Shown: positions 49,711 through 58,941 of the stretch, one piece after another
Layout: each line of letters begins with the position of its first letter
Numbering within the stretch: position 1 is the first letter of the stretch
Assembly: GCA_902802585.1 (NCBI GenBank)
Contig: CADCMR010000008.1
Span: forward strand, 1-64,000
Length of the DNA stretch: 64,000 nt
Direction: 5' to 3'
DNA from: an uncultured bacterium
Lineage (GTDB): Bacteria; Verrucomicrobiota; Lentisphaeria; Victivallales; UBA1829
Translations under genes and position numbers: made by a program
The notes under the pieces: generated by a model
Databases searched by the model: none
Seen by the model: only the letters and a program-made list of their open reading frames with translations
What the model was told of the DNA's origin: nothing

Positions 49711-50625
49711 ATGTCTGCCAACGTCAAAAAATCGAAAGGCGGTCCCGACCGCCATCCCCTGGCGCCATGGATGTTCCTTGCGCCGTACCTTGTTTATGCG
49801 GCGGTGTTCTTCGTGTACCCGCTGCTCTACGCCGGCTGGCTGGCGTTCCACCAGACCGACGGTCCGCAGGCGTCCGTGTTCGTCGGGCTCGGCAACTTCA
49901 AGTTCGTCTTCACCGATCCGATGTTCTACAAGGCGCTGTCCAACACCACGATCTACGCCATCGCGTCCATCTGCATCCAGCTGCCGATCGCGCTGGGTCT
50001 CGCCATGCTGCTGAACAACAGCAACAGCCGCATGAAGGGTGCGTTCCGCCTGATGATCTTCAGTCCGAACCTCGTCGGTCAGATCTTCGTCGGCGTGATG
50101 TTCGCCGTGATCTTCACCCCGCACTACGGTCTCTTCAACAAGGGTCTCCAGGCACTCATCGGCTGGGGTCTTGAAGAACAGTGGCTCCAGAACCCGGACC
50201 TGCTTCTGCCCGCCCTCATCATCATCTCCCTGTGGATGTACGTGGGCTACAACATGATTTACTTCCTCGCCGGTCTGCAGTCGGTCGACAAGCAGCTGGT
50301 CGAGGCGGCGCAGATCGACGGCGCAAATGGATGGCAGACGTTCCTGCACATCACGCTGCCCCAAATCAAGCCGATCGCCATTTTCGTGGTCATCATGAGC
50401 ACGATCGGATCCTACCAGCTCTTCGAACTCCCGTTCGCATTGATGAAGGGCCAGGGGTTCGGACCGGACAACTCCGCGCTGACCATCGTCGGCTACCTCT
50501 ACGACTGGGGGTTCAACGTCGGCGACCTGGGAACCGCCGCCGCCATCGGCTGGGTTCTGGCGGTCATCATCTTCACCATCAGCATTCTTCAGCTCAAAGT
50601 CACGCGGGCTTACGACGTGGATTGA
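49711..50625 (+). CDS. Sugar ABC transporter permease (MalF/UgpA type)
   Basis: A 304-residue permease with six membrane segments (PYLVYAAVFFVYPLLYAGWL, AIASICIQLPIALGLAMLL and others). The EAA loop reads EAAQIDGANGWQTFLHITLP, the contact site for the ATPase. It forms a heterodimer with the next protein. The start follows AGGAG. No ATP-binding gene is near, so a shared MsmK/UgpC-type ATPase encoded elsewhere is expected. Confidence 0.92.
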   Translation: MSANVKKSKGGPDRHPLAPWMFLAPYLVYAAVFFVYPLLYAGWLAFHQTDGPQASVFVGLGNFKFVFTDPMFYKALSNTTIYAIASICIQLPIALGLAMLLNNSNSRMKGAFRLMIFSPNLVGQIFVGVMFAVIFTPHYGLFNKGLQALIGWGLEEQWLQNPDLLLPALIIISLWMYVGYNMIYFLAGLQSVDKQLVEAAQIDGANGWQTFLHITLPQIKPIAIFVVIMSTIGSYQLFELPFALMKGQGFGPDNSALTIVGYLYDWGFNVGDLGTAAAIGWVLAVIIFTISILQLKVTRAYDVD

Positions 50626-50645
50626 CGGAATAGGAGACACATCAA

Positions 50646-51578
50646 ATGCATACTGTACATTGGGTATTGATCGCCGCGGCCATCATCTATGTCGTCCTTC
50701 GCCTGATCCCGGGCAAGGGCTGGAAGATCGCCCCCGCCTATCTCCGCGTCGTCCTGCTCTGCATCGCCGCCTTCCTCACGCTGACGCCGTTCATCTGGCT
50801 CATCTGCAGCGCGTTCAAGGACAAGACCATCATGATGCAGTACACGTTCCTGCCGCCGGTTTCCCACTGGTTCGACGGATCGCTGAACCTGGAAAACTTC
50901 CGCCGCCTGCTCACGGAGGTCTACAACTCCCCGCAGGGACCGGTCTATTTCTGGCAGTACATCGTGAACTCGGTTTTCCTGTCCTGCACCATCACCTCCA
51001 TCAACATTTTCCTCTCGTCGATGGCGGGTTATGCGCTGGCGAAGTACCGCTTCCGCGGCAGGAACATCATCGCGTTCATTATGATCGGTTCCATGATGTT
51101 CCCGAGCATGCTCTTCCTGGCGCCCCTCTTCGAAATGATCTACAAGTTCGGGTGGATGGACTCCTATCTCGCCCTGATCATCCCCGGCGCCATCACCGTG
51201 TTCGGCATCTTCCTGTTCCGCCAGGCGATGGTCGGCGTCCCGACCAGCCTTCTGGAATCCGCCCGCGTCGACGGCGCCAGCGAGTTCCGCATCTACTGGG
51301 AGATCACGCTTCCGCTCGTGCGCCCCGTGACTGCGGCATACTGCCTCATCACGTTCCTCGGCACCTGGAACGCCTTCCTCCAGCCGCAGATTTTCGTGCA
51401 GACGCAGTCCAAGCTGCCGCTGCCGGTCGTGCTGAACCAGTACATCGGTCTGTACGTGCAGGAATACGGCATCTTCCTTGCCGGCACGCTGCTCGCCATC
51501 ATCCCGCCCGCCATTCTCTTCTTCATCCTGCAGAAGGAATTCGTGGCCGGTCTGACCAGCGGCGCGACGAAGGGCTGA
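50646..51578 (+). CDS. Sugar ABC transporter permease (MalG/UgpE type)
   Basis: A 310-residue permease; the second half of the importer. The N-terminus has an extra hydrophobic segment (WVLIAAAIIYVVLRLI). FLTLTPFIWLICSAFKDK is followed by the MalG-type signature LAKYRFRGRNIIAFIMIGSM, and the EAA loop reads ESARVDGASEFRIYWEITLP. TAGGAGA precedes the start, 20 nt after the first permease. A strong terminator ends the operon. Confidence 0.92.
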   Translation: MHTVHWVLIAAAIIYVVLRLIPGKGWKIAPAYLRVVLLCIAAFLTLTPFIWLICSAFKDKTIMMQYTFLPPVSHWFDGSLNLENFRRLLTEVYNSPQGPVYFWQYIVNSVFLSCTITSINIFLSSMAGYALAKYRFRGRNIIAFIMIGSMMFPSMLFLAPLFEMIYKFGWMDSYLALIIPGAITVFGIFLFRQAMVGVPTSLLESARVDGASEFRIYWEITLPLVRPVTAAYCLITFLGTWNAFLQPQIFVQTQSKLPLPVVLNQYIGLYVQEYGIFLAGTLLAIIPPAILFFILQKEFVAGLTSGATKG

Positions 51579-51608
51579 CCCTCCGCGTTTCACACGCATT
51601 CGCAATTC

Positions 51609-51640
51609 GGACGCACCGGTTTTTCCGGTGCGTCCTTTTT
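51609..51640 (+). terminator. Terminator of the ABC importer operon
   Basis: An 11-bp perfect stem, GGACGCACCGG with CCGGTGCGTCC, a TTTTT loop and a TTTTT tail (51636-51640). Confidence 0.92.
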
Positions 51641-51663
51641 CGTGGACAGTTTTGAGACCTGGA

Positions 51664-52224
51664 TCACTTCGCCGACGTTTTGCCCATGCAGAGCGCTTCA
51701 CGGCTGGCGTCGATGTCCTCCTTGATCTGGCGGAACTCGAATTCGTGTTCCTCCTCGTCTTCGAGGATCTCGAGGATGATGCGACTGGTCACCGGGTCGC
51801 GGTCGCCGATCATCTTCAGAATCCGGTTGTAGACCGCGATCGCGCAGCGTTCGGACGCGATGGACTGGCACATGATCCGGTAGCCGCACGGATCGGACGG
51901 AGCCACGAACGCGCAGTTGCAGTTCTCCATGATCTCCTGCGGAGTGAGCGGAATCTCGCCGCAGAGCGTCTGGATGCGGTCCGCAAGCATCCGGGCGTGT
52001 TCCAGTTCCTCGTTGGCGTGTTCCATCAGCTCGCAGGTCATTTCCGGGCGCATGACGCCCGTCACGACCTGGGCGGCGGTCCAGTACTGGAGAAATGCGA
52101 GCCATTCGTCGCAGTACGCGCGCCGGAGATGGTGCAGGATTTCCTCGCAGGTCTTCTGGTCCAGCCCCATTCCCTTGCAGTTGCATGAGGAATCGGTGCA
52201 GATTTGTTTTTCATTGGTGTTCAT
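51664..52224 (-). CDS. Ferritin-like diiron protein with Cys-rich N-terminus
   Basis: A 186-residue four-helix protein of the bacterioferritin/ferritin-like group. Diiron ligands are in AYCDEWLAFLQYW, ANEELEHARMLADRI, IASERCAIAVYNRI and LEDEEEHEFEFRQI. The first 20 residues are unusual: CTDSSCNCKGMG has three closely spaced Cys that could bind metal or Fe-S. More cysteines follow in the body (CEEIL, ENCNCAF, MCQSI). Such proteins store iron or detoxify peroxide in anaerobes. The start at 52224 follows AAAGGGGG. It is convergent with the ABC importer, beyond its terminator. Confidence 0.8.
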   Translation of the reverse strand: MNTNEKQICTDSSCNCKGMGLDQKTCEEILHHLRRAYCDEWLAFLQYWTAAQVVTGVMRPEMTCELMEHANEELEHARMLADRIQTLCGEIPLTPQEIMENCNCAFVAPSDPCGYRIMCQSIASERCAIAVYNRILKMIGDRDPVTSRIILEILEDEEEHEFEFRQIKEDIDASREALCMGKTSAK

Positions 52225-52455
52225 CGTTACCCCCTTTGTTTTGGATGAATCTCCGGACGCGTCCCGCGATTCGGGCACGCCGGAAGATAACGATACACCG
52301 CCGGGACAGGAAATTCAAGCGCTCCCGCCGGGAAAAAGCCGTAAAATAAGCTCAAAAATGATTGGCAGGAAAGAATATTCGCAGCAAAAACGTTTCGCCG
52401 TCGCAGGTGTTCGTCTTGAGGTGGACGTGAGGCGGAAACGAGGCGGAAAGACGGA

Positions 52456-54114
52456 TTACTTTTTGTAATCCCTGTAGGTCTTGCCGTTGGCGTCTTCCGC
52501 TTTCGGATCGGCGCCGGCTTTCAGCAGGGCGTCCATGACCGCCGTGTTTCCTGCCTCGGCGGCGTACATGAGGGCGGTCTTGTTCTTCGCGCCTTTGGCG
52601 TTCGCGCTTTCCCCGACCTTGATGAGCGCCTGCACGACAGCCGGGGTCGTCCTGGCTTTCGAGGCGGCATAAAGCATGGGCGTGAGCTTGGAGACCGGAT
52701 GCTTGACCTTCAGGTCAAGCGGGGTAGAGGCTTTTTTGCACAATGCGATGAAGACATCAAGGTTCCTGTCGATCAGGTGGAAGACCAGGGGGACCTGGTT
52801 GTTGACCTTGATCTGGTTCGGGTTGCCGCCAAGCTTGAGGACAGCTTCGAAGGCGTGTTCGCGTTCCAGCCCGACCGAGGCGATCATCGCCTGCGCGAGC
52901 AAAGGCGCGGTCTTGACCTTGCGTGCGGAGGCCGCCTTGAAGATGCGTTCGACCTCGTCGGGACGGTCCTGTTTCGCAGCGTCCTCGATCGTCTCGCAGA
53001 CGGGGAGCTTCGCGCCGGCTTCCTTCAGCATGGCGGCAATCTCGTCCTGCTTCCCGATCTGCGCGTAGACAAGAGGATTGCAGGTCGTTTCGTCGGCCTT
53101 GTTCACGTCCGCTCCCGCGTCCAGCACCAGTCGTACGGCGGCGGCGCGCTCCAGCACGACCGCGCGGATCAGCGGCGTCTGCTTGTACTTGTTGTCGTCG
53201 CCGGGCAGAGGATCGTCGACGTCCTTCATCGCGCCAAGATGCTTGCGGATTTCGGACGTGTTGTTGGTGAGGACCGCCTTGTCGAAGGAGAGCGTCGGTT
53301 TTCCGGTGAACGGCGGCTTCTTCGAGCTTTTCACGGCCGCGGCGGCGTTCCGTGCGGCTTCCGCCTCGCGTTCCGCCTTATACGCGTTCAGGATCAGGAC
53401 CGCCTCGTCCTCCTTGTGGGTGCGCATGTATTCCGCGAGGACGGGAGACTTGAACTCGACTTTTTTGTAGGAGAGCATAAGCTTCAAGTCGTCGATGCGG
53501 TCCTGTTCGCCAAGGATCTGCACGGGCATTTTTCCCTCGAATCCGGGCAGGTTGCAGTCCGCGCCGCAGTCGAGCAGGAGCTTGATGACCGCGGTGGCGT
53601 CGCGCCGCTGCGAGCCGGAAAGGACCGGGAGATGGCAGGCGTAGGCGAGCGGCGTGCAGGAGCCCTCGATGGTCTGCTTGTAGTCGAGCTTCCGCGCCGC
53701 GCCCTTCTGGAATTTGCGGAACTGCGTGTCGGGGAGCTGGAAATCCAGGATGCTGCCGTAGCGGATCAGCAGGTCGCAGTGTTCAAGCTTGGATTCGGAG
53801 ATCGCGTAGAAAATGAGCGGCGTTTCGTAGTAGTTGAGATGTTCGTCCAGGAAGCGCGGCGTGTGGGCATAATTCTGGAGGACGCGTTCCAGCAGCGACG
53901 GCGCCCCGCGGCGGATCGCGGCGAGCATTTCCCCGTAGGCGGCGTCCTCGGAATACGCTGCGACCGGGATGTTCGTCCCCGCGCTGAAACCGCCCAGGGA
54001 GGCGCCGTTCATCGGCCTGCGGTTGATGATCTGGGCGTGCAGGACGCACGGCGGGACGGCAAGCACCGCGCCGATGACGGCTGCAAGGACATGGAACTGA
54101 AAACGTCTGGGCAT
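52456..54114 (-). CDS. Secreted ankyrin-repeat protein
   Basis: A 552-residue protein with a signal peptide (FHVLAAVIGAVLAVPPCVLHA). Ankyrin units are visible, e.g. TPLIRAVVLERAAAVRLVLD followed by AGADVNKADETTCNPLVYAQ, and at the end KTALMYAAEAGNTAVMDALL then KAGADPKAEDANGK. At least six or seven degenerate units cover most of the protein, with a charged linker near 255-275 (REAEAARNAAAAVKSSKK). Ankyrin arrays bind proteins; the partner is unknown. A roughly placed promoter (TTGATT then CATATT/TATTAT near 54140-54172) precedes it. Confidence 0.82.
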   Translation of the reverse strand: MPRRFQFHVLAAVIGAVLAVPPCVLHAQIINRRPMNGASLGGFSAGTNIPVAAYSEDAAYGEMLAAIRRGAPSLLERVLQNYAHTPRFLDEHLNYYETPLIFYAISESKLEHCDLLIRYGSILDFQLPDTQFRKFQKGAARKLDYKQTIEGSCTPLAYACHLPVLSGSQRRDATAVIKLLLDCGADCNLPGFEGKMPVQILGEQDRIDDLKLMLSYKKVEFKSPVLAEYMRTHKEDEAVLILNAYKAEREAEAARNAAAAVKSSKKPPFTGKPTLSFDKAVLTNNTSEIRKHLGAMKDVDDPLPGDDNKYKQTPLIRAVVLERAAAVRLVLDAGADVNKADETTCNPLVYAQIGKQDEIAAMLKEAGAKLPVCETIEDAAKQDRPDEVERIFKAASARKVKTAPLLAQAMIASVGLEREHAFEAVLKLGGNPNQIKVNNQVPLVFHLIDRNLDVFIALCKKASTPLDLKVKHPVSKLTPMLYAASKARTTPAVVQALIKVGESANAKGAKNKTALMYAAEAGNTAVMDALLKAGADPKAEDANGKTYRDYKK

Positions 54115-54275
54115 GACGGATTCTCCTGAAATCAACGACAAAATAATATGATGCGGAACCATCGAAAAATCAAGCGGAAAGACAAAACTTCATGGAAAAA
54201 AGCCGGAGTCTCCGCTATGGTCGCCTCTTTGTCTCTCCGATGAGCCCCAATCCGACCGAATGAACAGAGATACCC

Positions 54276-54303
54276 TTGAAAATGAGGAGAACTGTGCTAT
54301 ATT
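54276..54303 (+). promoter_or_regulatory. Promoter of the PHP-trmB pair
   Basis: -35 TTGAAA (54276-54281), 16-nt spacer, -10 TATATT (54298-54303), with a leader of about 120 nt. Confidence 0.6.
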
Positions 54304-54430
54304 AGCCATACAGCCATTTCTGGAATACTCTTATATCGCCGGAATTCACGGCGCACCTCCTTTCCTGGACGGCGCAATCCCGTGGGCGAACTCACCGCCC
54401 AGCCGACGCCACGCGTTTTTTGGAGAAACC

Positions 54431-55306
54431 ATGATCGACCTTCACATGCACAGCAATTGCTCCGACGGAACCCTGTCCCCGGAAGAACTCGTTGCCGCCG
54501 CTCTGGATTTGGGACTGGAAGCCGCCGCCCTGACCGACCACGACACAGTTTCCGGGCTGGACCGGTTTCTTGCCGCCGCATCCGGGACGCCGCTTCATGC
54601 CGTGCCGGGCGTCGAGCTGGCGAGCATGCTGTTCAGCAAGGACATCCACATCGTCGGTCTGTTCATCGACCCCGGCAACCCCGCATTGCTGGGCGCGCTG
54701 GAGCAGATGCGCCGCTGGCGCGAGGAACGCAACGCGGAGATGGTGGAGCGGATCCGGTCGAAGGGATATGAGATCACGATGGATGAGGTCCTCGCCGAGG
54801 CGGGCGGCGAAAGCGTCGGACGTCCGCACATGGCGTCCGTCCTGCTCAGAAAAGGCTGTTTCCAGGATATGCAGAGCGTGTTCAACCGACTGCTCGGGCG
54901 CAACGGCTCCTGCTACGTCCAGCGCAAGTATTATTCCGTCGACGAGTGCATCCGCCTGATCCATGAAGCGGGCGGGCTCGCCGTCTGGGCGCATCCGCTC
55001 CATGCCGCGCACGGCGCGAGGGCGGCACTCCGCAAAGTCGGCTCCCGACTGGTCTCCTACGGTCTCGACGGTCTTGAATGCTATTACTCGATGTTCGCCG
55101 AACAGCAGCAGGCCGACGCGCTGGAATTCGCCCGCGCACGTTCCCTGCTGGTCTCCGGCGGAAGCGATTTCCACGGGGCGTCCCATCCCCAGGTTAAAAT
55201 GGGCACCGGGATCGACGGCAACCTCGCGATCCCGTTTGAAATCTATGAACGGCTCCTCGCAGCGAAGCAGGGCAGGGATTCCCATGACAGCAAAAAAACA
55301 AGTTGA
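54431..55306 (+). CDS. PHP-domain phosphoesterase (RNase AM / YciV type)
   Basis: A 291-residue metal-dependent hydrolase. PHP motifs in order: MIDLHMHSNCSDGTLSPEEL, LTDHDTVSGL, VPGVELAS, an insertion helix region with GRPHMASVLL, VWAHPLHAA, and the final SGGSDFHG. This layout is that of the TrpH/YciV group, 3',5'-nucleoside bisphosphate phosphatases and 5'-3' exonucleases trimming RNA ends. The start at 54431 is supported by GGAGA and the conserved N-terminus. It overlaps trmB by 23 nt. Confidence 0.85.
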   Translation: MIDLHMHSNCSDGTLSPEELVAAALDLGLEAAALTDHDTVSGLDRFLAAASGTPLHAVPGVELASMLFSKDIHIVGLFIDPGNPALLGALEQMRRWREERNAEMVERIRSKGYEITMDEVLAEAGGESVGRPHMASVLLRKGCFQDMQSVFNRLLGRNGSCYVQRKYYSVDECIRLIHEAGGLAVWAHPLHAAHGARAALRKVGSRLVSYGLDGLECYYSMFAEQQQADALEFARARSLLVSGGSDFHGASHPQVKMGTGIDGNLAIPFEIYERLLAAKQGRDSHDSKKTS

Positions 55307-55922
55307 CGGCATCGTAATGCTCCATAACCTGTACACCCGGCTGGAGAACGTGCTCCCCATGCCGGAACCCGGGATGCGCGTCGAGCTCGACCTCGGGTGC
55401 GGCGACGGCGAGTTCGCACTGGCGCTGGCGGAACGCCGTCCGGACGTGTATGTGATCGCGGCGGACATGCTGCTCGGACGCGTGCGGAAGGTCCGGAAAC
55501 GTGTCCTGCGCGACGGCCTGGCGAACCTGCACGTGCTGAAAAGCGAGTCGCGCGTGCTGATCTCCCGGACGATCCCGGACGCGTTCCTCGACCGCGTGAA
55601 CCTGCTCTGCCCGGATCCGTGGCCGAAGGCGAAGCACCGCTGCCACCGCCTCATCACCTCGGACATCATGATGCAGTTCGCCCGCGTCCTGAAGCCGGAC
55701 GGCGTGTTCCATTTCTCCACGGATAACGCGGAATATCTGGAGATCGCGGACCGTGCCGTCGCGGAGTCCGGGCTCTTCGCTCCGTCCGACCTGGCGCTCA
55801 TCGCCGACGTCGCGGACATCAAGACCGGGTTCGAGCTGCTTTGGGAATCCGAGGGCAAGACCGTGACGCACCGCGCCTGGCGGAAGCTCCGGCTTCCCGG
55901 CGGCCGCGGAAACGCGCCGTAA
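55284..55922 (+). CDS. trmB: tRNA (guanine-N7)-methyltransferase
   Basis: A 212-residue SAM-dependent enzyme that makes m7G46 in tRNA. Motif I is ELDLGCGDGEFALALA near residue 35, then VIAADMLLGRVRK, and the family signature CPDPWPKAKHRCHRLI, with GVFHFSTDNAEYLEI after it. The start at 55284 overlaps the PHP gene; a later ATG at 55317 is possible and would shorten the protein by 11 residues. It is short in the N-terminus, as in many non-proteobacterial TrmB. Confidence 0.9.
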   Translation: MTAKKQVDGIVMLHNLYTRLENVLPMPEPGMRVELDLGCGDGEFALALAERRPDVYVIAADMLLGRVRKVRKRVLRDGLANLHVLKSESRVLISRTIPDAFLDRVNLLCPDPWPKAKHRCHRLITSDIMMQFARVLKPDGVFHFSTDNAEYLEIADRAVAESGLFAPSDLALIADVADIKTGFELLWESEGKTVTHRAWRKLRLPGGRGNAP

Positions 55923-55987
55923 CTCCCCGGCGCCGCGTTTCCGCCCGTCTTTTTTCCTCTTTTTTCAGAAAACTTCGGAAAAACGAC

Positions 55988-56016
55988 TTGATTAAAACGG
56001 AGGAGTATGGTATATT
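55988..56016 (+). promoter_or_regulatory. Promoter of the TRL-like lipoprotein
   Basis: -35 TTGATT (55988-55993), 17-nt spacer, -10 TATATT (56011-56016). Confidence 0.65.
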
Positions 56017-56074
56017 GCTTTATAAACTATACGCTTTTATCTGAAACTCATCAATATCAGGAGACAAAATCCAA

Positions 56075-56461
56075 ATGAAAAAGTCCCTCAAACTCGCCGT
56101 CCTTTCCGCCTGCGCCCTCCTCGGCGCCCTCTCCGCCACCTCCTGCGCCACGCCGTTCCCGCTCGGATGCCTCTATACCGACGTTGTCCTGCCCGGTCCC
56201 CTCGGCGACGGCAACCTGAGCCAGTCCTATAACCGCCGCGGTTCCTCCTCCTGCTACAGCATCCTCGGCTGGGTCGCCGGCGGCGACGCCTCCATCAACG
56301 AAGCCGCGGTCAACGGCGGCATCGACAAGATCGGCTGGACGAACATCCATGTGACGAACTACTTCGGCATCTATGGCATCTACAAGACCGAAGTCTTCGG
56401 CACCAGCAAGTCCCTCGGTCCCGACCAGACCCTCGCTCCGGCAAAGAGCGCCCAGAAGTAA
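56075..56461 (+). CDS. TRL-like family small lipoprotein
   Basis: A 128-residue protein with an N-terminal signal and a Cys at about residue 24 (ALSATSCATPFPLGCLYTDV), consistent with a lipoprotein. GWVAGGDASINEAAVNGGID, then NIHVTNYFGIYGIYKTEVFG, is the hallmark of the TRL-like family (GDASI..A...GGI..I), small exported proteins of unknown function often seen in spirochaetes, Bacteroidetes and PVC bacteria. Single gene with a good promoter. Confidence 0.8.
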   Translation: MKKSLKLAVLSACALLGALSATSCATPFPLGCLYTDVVLPGPLGDGNLSQSYNRRGSSSCYSILGWVAGGDASINEAAVNGGIDKIGWTNIHVTNYFGIYGIYKTEVFGTSKSLGPDQTLAPAKSAQK

Positions 56462-56643
56462 TCGGACGTTCCGGTCTGAACGAATCCTCCGTGCGCGAGC
56501 ACAAGCCGCGCACTTTTTCAGCACAGTTTGCCGTGTGCTTTGTACGGCGGTTCCACGACTGCGCTGCGGACGTTATTCCCGCGGTGCGCCGGATACCGCC
56601 GTTTTTTTGTGGGAAAACAATCTCAGATCATCTTTCCTCAGCC

Positions 56644-57474
56644 ATGACGTTTCTTGAACTGAAAAAGGACCTCGCGGAACGCTTTTCGGAGGCGGGATTC
56701 GAGGCAGCCGACCTGGAGGCGCATTATATCGTCTGCGAGGCCGCCAGTATCCCCGACCGCGAGTTTCCCCTTTACGCCCATGAACAGCTTGCATCCGGGG
56801 CGCAGGCGCGCGCGGAATCCTTCGCGGCACGCCGCCTGAAGAACGAACCGTGGCAATACATTTTCGGGCACGCGCCGTTCCGAGACCTGGAGCTGGCGGT
56901 CGGTCCGGGCTGCCTGATCCCGCGCCCGGAAACGGAATATTCCATTGACCTCATGCTCGACGGCCTGCCGCACGGCGCGTCCGTCTGCGAACTCGGCGTC
57001 GGCAGCGGCGCGATCTCGCTGGCGCTCGCCTCGGAACGCCCCGACCTGGCGGTCGTCGGGACCGAGCTGTCCCCCGACGCCCTGAAGTGGGCGGAACTCA
57101 ACCTGAAGAAACTTGCCCTGCCGAACGTGGCATTCCTGCACGGCGATCTTTTTTCACCTGTCGCCGGACGCAAATTCGACCTCATCGCCGCGAATCTACC
57201 GTACATCCCTGAGCATGACCGCGGCAGCCTCCCGTCGAACGTGCGCGATTACGAGCCCGACGAGGCGCTTTTCGGCGGCGCGGACGGCTTGGACGTCATA
57301 GCGCGTGCGCTGGAGCATTCTCCCGGACACCTGAATCCGGGCGGGCGCGTCTTTTTCGAGCTTGACCCGTGCAATGCGGACCGGGCGTTTGAACTCGCCT
57401 CAGCTCATTTGCACAATCCCGCGCTTCTGCACGACCAGTTCGGCACGGTCCGTTTCCTTACGGCGCGGCATTAA
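56644..57474 (+). CDS. prmC: Release factor glutamine N5-methyltransferase
   Basis: A 276-residue enzyme that methylates the Gln of the GGQ loop in peptide release factors. The N-terminal helical domain ends with PWQYIFGHAPFRDLELAVGP, followed by CLIPRPETEYSIDLML. The SAM site is VCELGVGSGAISLALA, and FDLIAANLPYIPEHD precedes YEPDEALFGGADGLDVIARA. The catalytic motif is usually NPPY; here it is NLPY, a noteworthy change at the first Pro. The frame is open to 56491, but 56644 gives the family N-terminus; the ribosome site is weak. Confidence 0.88.
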   Translation: MTFLELKKDLAERFSEAGFEAADLEAHYIVCEAASIPDREFPLYAHEQLASGAQARAESFAARRLKNEPWQYIFGHAPFRDLELAVGPGCLIPRPETEYSIDLMLDGLPHGASVCELGVGSGAISLALASERPDLAVVGTELSPDALKWAELNLKKLALPNVAFLHGDLFSPVAGRKFDLIAANLPYIPEHDRGSLPSNVRDYEPDEALFGGADGLDVIARALEHSPGHLNPGGRVFFELDPCNADRAFELASAHLHNPALLHDQFGTVRFLTARH

Positions 57475-57584
57475 AAAGGCAACGCCCGGACCGTCGCAAA
57501 AACAATCCGGGCACACATTGTGTGTCGAGCAGTGCGCGGCTATGCTCGCACACAAACGATCTTATCGGTTGTTCCGTCATTTCC

Positions 57585-58808
57585 TCAGAGACCAAGCACC
57601 ATCCTGATGAACGCGTCGCCGGTCATAAATCCAAGCGAGCCGTTCAGCGCGGCCTTCTCCGAGTATTCCGTGACGGAATCGGGCTGGATGTGCGGTCCCC
57701 AGATGCAGACGGGCACCGGGGTGCGCGTGTGCTGGCGCATGGAGAGCGGCACAGGGTGGTCCGGGAGAACGGCGAACGTAACGCCGCGCCCCTGGAGCGC
57801 TTCGACGACGGGCTTGATGATGCGGTTTTCGAAGTCGCGGATCGCCTGCATTTTGAGGTCGAGACGTCCTTCGTGCCCGGTCTCGTCGATCGCCTCGAGG
57901 TGGACGTAAACGAAATCGTGGTCTTCGATCGCGCGGATCGCAGCAGCAGCCTTGCCCTCGTAGTTCGTGTCGATGTAGCCGGTCGCGCCCTCGACGGGGA
58001 TCACATCCATTCCCGCGCACTTGGCGATGCCGGAGATCACGTCGACCGCCGTGATTACAGCGCCGGTCTTGCCGCCGTAGCGCTCCGTGAACTTCGGGAA
58101 CGAGGGAGTGCGCCCGGGGCTCCACGGCCAGATGGCGTTGCCTTTCGCCTCGCCGGACTTCACCAGCGGGTGTTCCGCCAGGAACGCCGCAGCATCCGTC
58201 CAGAGCTTGTTCAGGAATTCCACCGTGTACGCCGCCTCCTTCGAGTCGTCCAGCGCGGTCCATGGGAGTTCGGCGACCGGGATGTCCTGCGAGGAATCGG
58301 GCTTGTAGTAGCCGACTTTCGGAGAAAACTCCGGACCGTGCAGGATCAGCAGGTTGCGGTAGCTGACGCCCGGATAGAACGTGAGCTTGTCCGAACCGAA
58401 ATGCTCCTGAAGCGCCTCCATCAGGACGCGGGCGTGTTCCTTCGTGATGTGACCGGCGGAATAATCCTTCAGTACGCCATCCTCGACCGTAATCAGGTTG
58501 CAGCGCCACGCGACGTCGTCTGGCGCGAGCGGGATTCCCTGGCTGACCGCCTCGATTGGACCGCGTCCCGGATAGTACAGCGACGGCGCGTATCCCAGCA
58601 CGGACATGTTCGCCACGTCCGAGGAAGTCGGGTAGCCTTCCGGCAGGGTCAGGAACGTGCCGGACGCACCGTTCGCTGCGATTTTGTCCATGGTCGGTGT
58701 CGGGACGGATTCGAGCGGAGTTTTTCCGCCGAGTTCGGGAATCGGGAGGTCGGCCATGCCGTCGCCGAGGAAGACGACAGCCTTGCCTTTCAGGTCGCAC
58801 GCGCTCAT
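57585..58808 (-). CDS. apgM: Cofactor-independent phosphoglycerate mutase, archaeal type
   Basis: A 407-residue alkaline-phosphatase-superfamily enzyme of glycolysis interconverting 3- and 2-phosphoglycerate. Motifs: VVFLGDGMADLPIPELGGKT near the start with the metal-binding Asp, the phospho-acceptor Ser region YPTSSDVANMSVLGYAP, RCNLITVEDGVLKDYSAGHI, NAIWPWSPGRTPSFP, VYVHLEAIDETGHEG and VLPDHPVPLSMRQHTRTPVP. All belong to the ApgM (aPGAM) type rather than GpmI. The start at 58808 follows AGGAAAA. It has its own promoter facing away from the LexA-like gene. Confidence 0.93.
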   Translation of the reverse strand: MSACDLKGKAVVFLGDGMADLPIPELGGKTPLESVPTPTMDKIAANGASGTFLTLPEGYPTSSDVANMSVLGYAPSLYYPGRGPIEAVSQGIPLAPDDVAWRCNLITVEDGVLKDYSAGHITKEHARVLMEALQEHFGSDKLTFYPGVSYRNLLILHGPEFSPKVGYYKPDSSQDIPVAELPWTALDDSKEAAYTVEFLNKLWTDAAAFLAEHPLVKSGEAKGNAIWPWSPGRTPSFPKFTERYGGKTGAVITAVDVISGIAKCAGMDVIPVEGATGYIDTNYEGKAAAAIRAIEDHDFVYVHLEAIDETGHEGRLDLKMQAIRDFENRIIKPVVEALQGRGVTFAVLPDHPVPLSMRQHTRTPVPVCIWGPHIQPDSVTEYSEKAALNGSLGFMTGDAFIRMVLGL

Positions 58809-58857
58809 TGGTGTTTTTCCTTTCCTGTCATGCTTTGGATTATGTTTTGATACTAAT

Positions 58858-58886
58858 AAGATACCATGCCGGAACCGAAAAGTCAA
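58858..58886 (-). promoter_or_regulatory. Promoter of apgM
   Basis: Minus strand: -35 TTGACT (58881-58886), 17-nt spacer, -10 TATCTT (58858-58863). Confidence 0.65.
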
Positions 58887-58941
58887 GGCGGTCCGTGCGT
58901 CTTCCCCGTCGGCACAGGGATGTGCCGGTTGTTGAAGAAGC

